The position numbers and the translations under genes are program-made. From assembly GCF_900249755.1 (NCBI RefSeq), contig NZ_LT976854.1:1898927-1962926 (forward strand): DNA of 64,000 nt. Reading direction: 5' to 3'. This document shows positions 50,809-57,547 of the stretch, piece by piece (position 1 is the first letter of the stretch; every line of letters begins with the position of its first letter). The notes beneath the pieces are model-generated. The model made no database searches and was not told the DNA's origin. It was given only the letters and a program-made list of their open reading frames with translations. The stretch is from Cupriavidus taiwanensis. Its GTDB lineage: Bacteria > Pseudomonadota > Gammaproteobacteria > Burkholderiales > Burkholderiaceae.

Positions 50809-51029
50809 GTATTCCCCTTCTCTTCTGGCAGCACCAACCGCCGGCCATTGCGCGACATCCCGGGGCCGGCACGCAAGGCCGGGCCCCGGCGTAGCCCGGG
50901 CGGCCAGCCCGGTCGCCGTTACCGAGAGCGGATGTTTCCCCTGCCGCCCAGGCCGTGCCGCACCCCAAGCCGCCGGCCAACGGACCGTTATCAGCCGCCA
51001 GAACCCATGCGGGCTCTTCCGGAGTCGTT

Positions 51030-51356
51030 GTGAAGAAGAAGGAAATCCGGCCCAGGCAACCGAGCCGACGGCAACTGCAGTCCCAGCAATTCGCCGCATA
51101 CCACATCAGCCAGACCCCGGTGATCGTGCACCTGTCCAACGGCGCCCGGCTGCACGGGCTGGTGCTGGCCGCGGACGATTTCGTGCTGCTGCTCGGCCGG
51201 CGGCCCGACGACATCCAGCCCACCGCGGTCTACAAGCGCGCCATCTGCCTGGTCACGCCGGCCGATGCGCCCGAGCCGGTCGCGGTCGCGCCGGAAACGG
51301 CGGCCGCGCCGGATTTCGTGCCGCTCTATATCCCGCGCACGCGCAAGCGCCGGTAA
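51030..51356 (+). CDS. Hfq-like (Sm-fold) small RNA-binding protein upstream of fliC
   Basis: 108 residues from GTG with CGGAG nearby upstream. A basic leader (MKKKEIRPRQPSRRQLQSQQ) precedes an Sm-like domain (~28-75): Sm1 PVIVHLSNGARLHGLVLAADDFVLLL corresponds to Hfq [26 protein letters not shown], and Sm2 YKRAICLVTP to YKHAISTVVP. A six-residue insertion (RRPDDIQ region) lies between them; the tail is Pro/Ala-rich and ends basic (IPRTRKRR). Canonical rim and proximal residues differ, so RNA preference may differ. Its place directly before flagellin suggests post-transcriptional control of flagellar genes; this is inference. Confidence 0.78.
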   Translation: MKKKEIRPRQPSRRQLQSQQFAAYHISQTPVIVHLSNGARLHGLVLAADDFVLLLGRRPDDIQPTAVYKRAICLVTPADAPEPVAVAPETAAAPDFVPLYIPRTRKRR

Positions 51357-51458
51357 GCCGGCCTTCGGCCCCGACCCGCTCCCGCCTTCGTCGCCCGTCG
51401 TCGCACGGCGCCTCCCCCGCCCTGCCGGCATCCCGCGAAACTATCGCGGAGATCACTC

Positions 51459-51485
51459 TAAACCTTTGCCTTGCCCGGTCGATAA
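51459..51485 (+). promoter_or_regulatory. Sigma-28 (FliA) promoter of fliC
   Basis: TAAACCTT (51459-51466), 11 bases, GTCGATAA (51478-51485), close to TAAAGTTT-N11-GCCGATAA, 96 bases before the fliC ATG. Confidence 0.85.
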
Positions 51486-51581
51486 CCCAAGCAACGGAGG
51501 CACTCTACGCCCTGCAAAGCAGGCCGCCAACGTTACGGCACTAGCCGGAATGCCCAAAACTTTGCATATAGGAGTCGTACC

Positions 51582-52814
51582 ATGGCGCAAGTCATTAACA
51601 CCAATTCGTTGTCTCTGATGACTCAGAACAACATGAACGCTTCGCAATCGTCGCTGAATACGGCGATCCAGCGCCTGTCGTCGGGCCTGCGCATCAACAG
51701 CGCCAAGGACGACGCCGCGGGCCAGGCGATTGCGAACCGCTTCACCGCCAACATCAAGGGCCTGACGCAAGCCCAGCGCAACGCCAACGACGGCATCTCG
51801 CTGGCGCAGACCACCGAAGGCGCGCTGACCGAAGTCAACAACAACCTGCAGCGTATCCGTGAACTGAGCGTGCAGGCCGCCAACGGCTCGAACTCGGCTT
51901 CGGACCTGAAGTCGATCCAGGACGAAATCAAGCAGCGCCTGCAGGAAATCGACCGCACCTCCGCCCAGACCGACTTCAACGGCGTGAAGGTGCTGTCGTC
52001 GGCGGCCAAGGACCTGACCATCCAGGTCGGCGCCAACGATTCGGAAACGATCACCATCGACCTGGAAGAAATCAGCTCGACGACGCTGAACCTGACCAGC
52101 TTCAACGTCAATGGCCCGAAGGCCCGCGGCGCCAACGCCTTCGACGGCGCTGCCGTGGCCACCTCGGCTGCCCACGCCGCTGCGGCTGACTTCCAGGCAG
52201 TGTTCGGTTCCAGCACCGCGCTGACCACCTCGTCGGTGACCGAAACCACCGCCGGCACGCTGGCTACCAAGCTGGGCGTGGCGTCGGGCAGCGTTGCCTT
52301 CACCAACCGCGCCATCGTCGATGGCAACGGCAACTGGTTCGCTGAAGTCACGATCAGCCCGGCCAGCGCCGCCGAATCGACCGCGCTGAAGGCCAGCGGC
52401 TTCGACATCGCCAACGGCTCCAGCCAGACGTTCTATGTCGGCGTCGACGCCGCCAATCCGACCTCGACCTCGGGCACGACCGCCACCTACAGCATCGACA
52501 CCTCGAAGATCGACGTGTCGGCCCTGCAGCGCGGCGCCACCAGCAACCCGCTGGCCGCCATCGATGCCGCCCTGCAAAAGGTGGACGACCTGCGCAGCTC
52601 GCTGGGTGCGGTGCAGAACCGCTTTGACTCGGTGATCGCCAACCTGGGCACCACCGTGACCAACCTGTCGGCTTCGCGCTCGCGCATCCAGGACGCGGAC
52701 TACGCCACGGAAGTGTCGAACATGACCCGCGCGCAGATCCTGCAACAGGCTGGCACCTCGGTCCTGGCGCAAGCCAACCAGACCACGCAGAACGTGCTGT
52801 CGCTGCTGCGTTAA
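51582..52814 (+). CDS. fliC: Flagellin
   Basis: 410 residues, no signal peptide (exported by the flagellar type III apparatus). The N-terminal D0/D1 (MAQVINTNSLSLMTQNNMNASQ, then RLSSGLRINSAKDDAAGQAIANRF) and C-terminal D1/D0 (LGAVQNRFDSVIANLGTTVTNLSASRSRIQDADYATEVSNMTRAQILQQAG..., ending VLSLLR) are intact; the central ~170-320 segment is the variable, Ser/Thr-rich surface region, suitable for O-glycosylation by the enzymes downstream. AGGAG precedes the ATG; driven by the sigma-28 promoter at 51459. A terminator and a very long hairpin follow. Confidence 0.98.
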   Translation: MAQVINTNSLSLMTQNNMNASQSSLNTAIQRLSSGLRINSAKDDAAGQAIANRFTANIKGLTQAQRNANDGISLAQTTEGALTEVNNNLQRIRELSVQAANGSNSASDLKSIQDEIKQRLQEIDRTSAQTDFNGVKVLSSAAKDLTIQVGANDSETITIDLEEISSTTLNLTSFNVNGPKARGANAFDGAAVATSAAHAAAADFQAVFGSSTALTTSSVTETTAGTLATKLGVASGSVAFTNRAIVDGNGNWFAEVTISPASAAESTALKASGFDIANGSSQTFYVGVDAANPTSTSGTTATYSIDTSKIDVSALQRGATSNPLAAIDAALQKVDDLRSSLGAVQNRFDSVIANLGTTVTNLSASRSRIQDADYATEVSNMTRAQILQQAGTSVLAQANQTTQNVLSLLR

Positions 52815-52836
52815 TCGCGCCAGCGCCTGGTGCAGA

Positions 52837-52865
52837 AGGCTGGGCCGCAAGGCCCGGCCTTTTTG
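52837..52865 (+). terminator. fliC terminator
   Basis: 10-bp stem AGGCTGGGCC / GGCCCGGCCT (one G-U pair) with GCAA loop, followed by TTTTT. Confidence 0.92.
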
Positions 52866-52891
52866 CCACGGCACGCAGCCAGCGTTGCCGG

Positions 52892-52944
52892 AACGCTTTG
52901 CAGGCAGGCAGGCAGACAGTCTCCCTGCCTGCCTGCAAAGCGTT
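52892..52944. repeat. Near-perfect 53-base palindrome between fliC and flaG
   Basis: Arms 52892-52912 and 52924-52944 are 21 bases and fully complementary (each starts or ends with AACGCTTTG and contains three CAGG units). The interior adds AGAC-A-GTCT after one C-C mismatch. No T-run follows, so it is not a standard terminator; likely an mRNA-stability or processing structure. Confidence 0.93.
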
Positions 52945-52986
52945 TCAACCCAGCAGTCAACCTCGCCCAACCGGACGGAGCAGCAG

Positions 52987-53367
52987 ATGGCGCCTTCCCC
53001 GACAGTGAATCCAGGCACGGTGCGCCTGCCGCGCGATGTGTTTTCCGGCGCCTCGGTGCCGGCCACCGCGTCCAGTGTCGCCGCCGGCGAAAGAGACGCC
53101 GCCCCGGTGGCGGCAACCCCTGCACGGGCACTGCCGGGCACGCATGGCGCAGACACCGATGCAGCCTTGCGGGAGTTGGGAGAGACGCTGAAGGCCACGT
53201 CGATCGGACTGCGCTTCGAGATCGACGAAGACACCCACCGCGTTGTCACCAAGGTCATCGACAAGGAAACCGGCGAACTGATCCGGCAGGTGCCGACCGA
53301 GGAGGTCATGCGCATCGCCCGCGCGATCGACAAGCTGCAGGGGCTGTTCATCAGCCAGACAGCCTGA
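52987..53367 (+). CDS. flaG: FlaG family flagellar protein
   Basis: 126 residues. The FlaG domain is in the C-terminal half (~60-120): LRFEIDEDTHRVVTKVIDKE, TGELIRQVPTEEVMRIARAID. The N-terminal ~55 residues are disordered Ala/Pro/Thr. FlaG proteins influence filament length or flagellin export in several genera; exact role unsettled. CGGAG lies ~8 bases before the ATG. It opens the segment after the fliC terminator/hairpin and is probably transcribed by read-through or its own weak promoter. Confidence 0.92.
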   Translation: MAPSPTVNPGTVRLPRDVFSGASVPATASSVAAGERDAAPVAATPARALPGTHGADTDAALRELGETLKATSIGLRFEIDEDTHRVVTKVIDKETGELIRQVPTEEVMRIARAIDKLQGLFISQTA

Positions 53368-53428
53368 CGACTCGCCGCATCGCAGTCCGCCATCCGAACA
53401 TCAGTGGAAGAAAAAAGGCACGACAATC

Positions 53429-54835
53429 ATGGCAACGATCTCCTCCCTCGGTATCGGCTCCAACCTGGACCTGAACACCCTGCTGCAGAACCTGGAAACG
53501 GCCGAGCGTGCCCCGCTGACGGTGATCAATAACCAGGCCAAGAGCTACCAGACCAAGCTGTCGGCGTTCAGCCAGGTCCAGAGCGTGCTATCCGCCTACC
53601 AGGCCGCGGCCAAGAAGCTGTCCGAGGCTGCCACCTTCGGCGCGGTCAAGGCCAGCGTCGGCTCGGCCGACGTGATGTCCGTCACCACCGCATCGAATGC
53701 CGTGCCGGGCAATTACAACATCACCGTGAATACGCTCGCCACCGCGCAGTCGCTGGTGAGCGGCAACGTTGCCGACCAGAAGGCTGTCATCGGCGGCGGC
53801 GACATCGTCTTCGACTTCGGCGAGGCCGTCGCGACCGGCGGCGCCGCGACCACCACGAAGACCGTCACGATCCCCGCCGGCTCGTCGCTCGAAGGCATGC
53901 GCGATGCCATCAACAAGGCGGGCATCGGCGTAACCGCCAGCATCATCAACGACGGCTCGGCAAGCCCCTACCGCCTGGTGCTGACCTCGGACAAGACCGG
54001 TACCGCGGCCACCATGCGCGTGTCCTCGACCGATGCGGCACTCAACAACGTGGTGGCCTTCGATCCCGCGGCCGGCGCCGGCGTGAACAAGATGGAACAG
54101 AAGGTGCCGCCGGCCAATGCCACGCTGAAGATCAACGGCATCGACGTGGTCAGCCAGAGCAATGCCGTCGCCGACGCGGCCCAGGGCGTGACCATGAACC
54201 TGTCCAGGACCGGCACCACGACGCTGGTCGTCACGCGCGACAACGAGGCCGTCAAGGCGGCGATCCAGGGCTTCGTCACCGCCTACAACAACATCCAGAG
54301 CACGGCCAAGTCGCTCACCGCGTTCGACACCACGGCGGGCACCTCGGCGGCGCTGACCGGCGACAATACGCTGCGCTCGATCCGCTCCAGCCTGCGCTCG
54401 ATGCTGGGTGTGGCCATGGATGACGGCAACGGCGGCAAGATCACGCTGATGGGCATCGGCATCACGTTCGACAAGGACGGCACGATGAAGCTCGACGACA
54501 CCAAGCTGAACAAGGCGCTGAACGAGAACCTGAACGGCGTCACGGCAATGTTCTCGGGCGTCGGCGGCGCCGCGGGACTGGGCAAGCAGGCCAGCGACTA
54601 TGTCGAAGGCCTGTCCAAGACCGACGGGGCCCTGAAAGTGGCACAGGACGGCATCACCGACTCGCTCAAGGATCTGGAGGACGACTACGATCGCGTCGAG
54701 GCACGCGTCAATGCCACCGTCGAGCGCTACAAGGCCCAGTTCACCCAGCTCGACCTGCTCGTCGCCCAGATGAACCGTACCAGCAGCTACCTGACGCAGC
54801 AGTTCTCCGCGCTGAACAACACCGGCAAAAAGTAA
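53429..54835 (+). CDS. fliD: Flagellar filament cap protein FliD (HAP2)
   Basis: 468 residues. N-terminal FliD domain (SSLGIGSNLDLNTLLQNLETAERAPL, coiled segment LSAFSQVQSVLSAYQAAAKKL) and C-terminal FliD domain (AAIQGFVTAYNNIQSTAKSLTAF, then the heptad-rich LDLLVAQMNRTSSYLTQQFSALNNTGKK) are both complete. FliD caps the filament tip and folds exported flagellin. AAAAGG precedes the ATG. Sits 61 bases after flaG and 34 bases before fliS; one operon. Confidence 0.97.
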   Translation: MATISSLGIGSNLDLNTLLQNLETAERAPLTVINNQAKSYQTKLSAFSQVQSVLSAYQAAAKKLSEAATFGAVKASVGSADVMSVTTASNAVPGNYNITVNTLATAQSLVSGNVADQKAVIGGGDIVFDFGEAVATGGAATTTKTVTIPAGSSLEGMRDAINKAGIGVTASIINDGSASPYRLVLTSDKTGTAATMRVSSTDAALNNVVAFDPAAGAGVNKMEQKVPPANATLKINGIDVVSQSNAVADAAQGVTMNLSRTGTTTLVVTRDNEAVKAAIQGFVTAYNNIQSTAKSLTAFDTTAGTSAALTGDNTLRSIRSSLRSMLGVAMDDGNGGKITLMGIGITFDKDGTMKLDDTKLNKALNENLNGVTAMFSGVGGAAGLGKQASDYVEGLSKTDGALKVAQDGITDSLKDLEDDYDRVEARVNATVERYKAQFTQLDLLVAQMNRTSSYLTQQFSALNNTGKK

Positions 54836-54869
54836 GCCGCGCCCGCCAGAGCCAGAGGAAGCCAAGCCA

Positions 54870-55295
54870 ATGTTCGCCCGCCAAGCCGCAAATGCCTACG
54901 CCCAGGTCGGCGTACAGACCGGCGCCATGAGCGCCAGCCCGCACAAGCTGATTGCCATGCTGTACGACGGTGCCCGCGCGGCGATCGCGCGGGCCAGGTT
55001 CCACCTTGAAGGAGGCGACATTGCCGCGCGCGGCAACGCCATCTCCAAGGCCATCGACATCATCGACAACGGGCTGCGCGCCGTGCTGGACCATGATGCC
55101 GGCGGCGAGATCTCCGCCAACCTCGAGGCCCTGTACGAATACATGGTGCGCCGGCTGATGCTGGCCAACCTGCGCAGCGACGCCGCATTGCTCGGCGAGG
55201 TCGATGGCCTGCTGGAAAGCCTCGCGTCGGCGTGGGCCCAGATCGACGAGACCGGTCAGGCCGCCGAGCACAAGCCCGCTCTACAGGACAACTGA
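54870..55295 (+). CDS. fliS: Flagellin export chaperone FliS
   Basis: 141 residues, helical. FliS signatures: ANAYAQVGVQTGAMSASPHKLIAMLYDGA near the N-terminus and GNAISKAIDIIDNGLRAVLD. It binds the C-terminus of FliC in the cytoplasm and prevents premature polymerisation. AGAGGAA precedes the ATG. fliT follows after a single base. Confidence 0.97.
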   Translation: MFARQAANAYAQVGVQTGAMSASPHKLIAMLYDGARAAIARARFHLEGGDIAARGNAISKAIDIIDNGLRAVLDHDAGGEISANLEALYEYMVRRLMLANLRSDAALLGEVDGLLESLASAWAQIDETGQAAEHKPALQDN

Positions 55296-55296
55296 A

Positions 55297-55644
55297 ATGC
55301 GTACCCCCTCCGCTCCCGCGTTCTCGCCAATCGTCTCGTGCTACGAGCGCATTCTTGCGCTGTCGGTCCGCATGCTGGAAGCCGCCCAGGCCTCGGACTG
55401 GGATGCCGTGGCCGCATTGCAGCAAAGCTATCTGGCGGAAATCGAGCACCTGCGGCAGCTGGACCACGACGCATCGTTCTCCGATGCCGAACGTATGCGG
55501 CGCTACCAGCTGCTGGACCGCATCCTGACCTACGATGCGTGCATCCGCGACCTGGCCATGCCGCAACTGCAACGGCTCGGCAACCTGCTGACCAGCTCGC
55601 GCCGCCAGATCGAGCTGTCGGCGGCGTACGGTGCCACGGCCTGA
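55297..55644 (+). CDS. fliT: FliT-like flagellar chaperone
   Basis: 115 residues, all helical: ILALSVRMLEAAQASDWDAVAALQQSY, LLDRILTYDACIRDLAMPQLQRLGNLL. Position directly after fliS, size and helix pattern identify FliT, the chaperone of FliD. The ATG at 55297 follows the fliS stop by one base. The stop is followed by a tandem 10-base repeat array leading into the FliK-like gene. Confidence 0.88.
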   Translation: MRTPSAPAFSPIVSCYERILALSVRMLEAAQASDWDAVAALQQSYLAEIEHLRQLDHDASFSDAERMRRYQLLDRILTYDACIRDLAMPQLQRLGNLLTSSRRQIELSAAYGATA

Positions 55645-55670
55645 CCCCAGCCGAGCCACCACGCGCGCCC

Positions 55671-55740
55671 GCATAACGGCCCATAACCGCCCGCAACCGC
55701 CCACAACCGCCCATAACGGCCCATCACCGCTCATGACCGG
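55671..55740 (+). repeat. Seven tandem 10-base repeats spanning the FliK-like start codon
   Basis: Seven uninterrupted units related to CCATAACCGC (first GCATAACGGC, last TCATGACCGG) fill the gap between fliT and the FliK-like gene. The ATG at 55733 is inside the last unit. The unit is not a multiple of three, so copy changes would shift spacing, or the frame if translation begins upstream at GTG 55631. Confidence 0.9.
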
Positions 55741-57058
55741 CATCCTCCTGCTGCCAGGCCTGGCTGCCGGTCAGGCACCAGATGCGCAAGCACTGCGCCC
55801 CGCGCTGGCCATCGACAAACTGGCCGCGCTGCTTCCGGTACCGGAGACCACCGAGTCCGGCGTACAGAATTCGACCGGGCAGGCGGTCCGCAACAGCCAG
55901 CATGCGTCCGGCCCTGCCGGTGCCGCAGGCCCGAGCGCAGTGCTGGCTGGCACCTCCACGCGCGAATCACTGAGCGCCGCCGCGCGCGCCATCCTGGCCG
56001 TGATGGACGGCACCGAGAACGGACCGGTACAACGCGCGTCCCCGCTGCTGGGCACCGCACCGTCACCGGCGTCAGTGCCGGCGGCTGCAGCGGCACTGTC
56101 GAACGCCGTCAGCCAGAGCGGGCTGTTCTACGAATCACATCTCGCCCAGTGGTTCGCCGGCGCCCGTGCCTTGCCCGGCATCCTGCAGGAGCCGCAGGCC
56201 ACCGTCCCGCGCGCCCACGGAGCTGCTGCCTCGACCGGGCCGGCGCCCTCGGCCAACGGTACGCCGGCGGCCGCATTGCTGACGTATGGCGGCGCGGCAA
56301 CGGCCGGCGAGCCGCCCCGGTCCGCTACACCGGCGCTGATTCCGGCTTCGCAGGTATTGGCCGAAGCGCTCGCATCGCCGCGCAACCCGCGCGTGGGCCG
56401 CAGCCACGCGGCAGCCGAACGCGCGCTGCGCGACGGCGCCGGCTCGACCACGGCTTACCGCCACGCAGCGGCCGGCGACCTGCCCCTGCCGCGGCCTTCC
56501 GCGGCGTCGCTGGCTACCCAGGCATACCAGACCACGGCCGATGCAGCCCGCGCCGCCGATATGCCGTCTGCGGGCCCGCACGGCGCCGACCTGCCGGAGC
56601 AGGCGCCGGCCGATGCAGCGCGCCAGACCACGCCGGCCGGCCCGGCTATCCACCCGGCCACCGAAGGCCTGGTACGCCAGCAACTGGAACTGCTTGCCTC
56701 CCAGCAGTTCCGCCTTGCCGGCGAAGCCTGGCCCGGGGTGCCGCTCGAATGGGACCTCCGGCGCAGCGACGCCGATGGCAGCGCCGATGCACACGATGGC
56801 GGCGCGCGCCCCTGGACCAGCCGCATGTTGCTGCAATTACCCGGCCTCGGCGCCGTCGAGGCACTGCTGACGCTGGGTCCCGCCGGCCTCGAGGCCCGCG
56901 TGGCGACTACCGAAAGCGACATCGCGGCCCGCTTTATCGCGGCGCGCCCGCTGTTGCGCAGCCGGCTCGAAGCCCAGGGCATTGCGCTGCAGCGCCTTGA
57001 CGTGCAGACCCGCGACACGCTGCAGCCGGGCGCGCAGCACAACGGCGGCGAGCCATGA
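55733..57058 (+). CDS. FliK-like protein with C-terminal flagellar hook-length control domain
   Basis: 441 residues. Residues ~1-310 are disordered Ala/Pro/Thr/Gly sequence, as in FliK rulers; residues ~320-430 hold a FliK C-terminal-like domain (LEWDLRRSD, WTSRMLLQLPGLGAVEALLTLGPAGLEARVATTES). It overlaps by ATGA the FlhB-like gene, its expected functional partner. Being with fliD/fliS rather than hook genes, it may be a second, specialised copy. The start is uncertain: the ATG lacks a ribosome-binding site; a GTG at 55631, inside fliT, is the alternative. Confidence 0.8.
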   Translation: MTGILLLPGLAAGQAPDAQALRPALAIDKLAALLPVPETTESGVQNSTGQAVRNSQHASGPAGAAGPSAVLAGTSTRESLSAAARAILAVMDGTENGPVQRASPLLGTAPSPASVPAAAAALSNAVSQSGLFYESHLAQWFAGARALPGILQEPQATVPRAHGAAASTGPAPSANGTPAAALLTYGGAATAGEPPRSATPALIPASQVLAEALASPRNPRVGRSHAAAERALRDGAGSTTAYRHAAAGDLPLPRPSAASLATQAYQTTADAARAADMPSAGPHGADLPEQAPADAARQTTPAGPAIHPATEGLVRQQLELLASQQFRLAGEAWPGVPLEWDLRRSDADGSADAHDGGARPWTSRMLLQLPGLGAVEALLTLGPAGLEARVATTESDIAARFIAARPLLRSRLEAQGIALQRLDVQTRDTLQPGAQHNGGEP

Positions 57059-57345
57059 GCGATCCCGGCCACGACCGCGGCGCGGCGGTCGCGCTCTCGT
57101 ACCAGCACAGCGACAAGGCGCCCCGGATCGTCGCCAAGGGCTACGGCGTGGTGGCGGAGGCGATCATCGCCCGCGCCAGGGAGGCGGGCGTCTATGTGCA
57201 CGACTCGCCCACGCTGGTCAACCTGCTGATGCAGGTCGACCTTGACAGCCAGATCCCGCCACAGCTGTATGTGGCGGTGGCCGAGTTGCTGGCGTGGCTG
57301 TACCAGCTCGACGCCGGCACCATTGCCGAGCTGCCGCAGCCCTGA
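57055..57345 (+). CDS. FlhB C-terminal-domain-like export-switch protein (FlhX type)
   Basis: 96 residues, matching only the cytoplasmic domain of FlhB/YscU: APRIVAKGYGVVAEAIIARAREAGVYVHDSPTLVNLL and AVAELLAWLYQLD. The self-cleavage motif NPTH and all membrane helices are missing. Such stand-alone proteins can substitute for, or modulate, the FlhB C-terminal fragment in substrate switching. ATGA overlap with the FliK-like gene. 202 bases separate it from the glycosyltransferase gene; TTGACC at 57485 there is a possible -35 but no good -10 is seen. Confidence 0.88.
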   Translation: MSDPGHDRGAAVALSYQHSDKAPRIVAKGYGVVAEAIIARAREAGVYVHDSPTLVNLLMQVDLDSQIPPQLYVAVAELLAWLYQLDAGTIAELPQP

Positions 57346-57547
57346 CGGCCGCCCGTTCCCAGCGGTGGCGCGGCGTATCGTGCCAGCCGTGCCCGCCGTG
57401 CCCGCCATCCGCGTCCCGACCGGAGAAATAGGCGCGATTTGGCCCTGTGTTCGGCCCGGCGTGGCGAAGATCCCTTTGTTACATTGACCCGGCCTTGCCT
57501 GGCAATGTACGGCGGGGCCACCTATCGCCACCCGGAGACCCGCCGCA

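Noticed and set aside
55671..55740. CRISPR-like repeat array
   Set aside because: Units are contiguous 10-mers without spacers; it is a simple tandem repeat.
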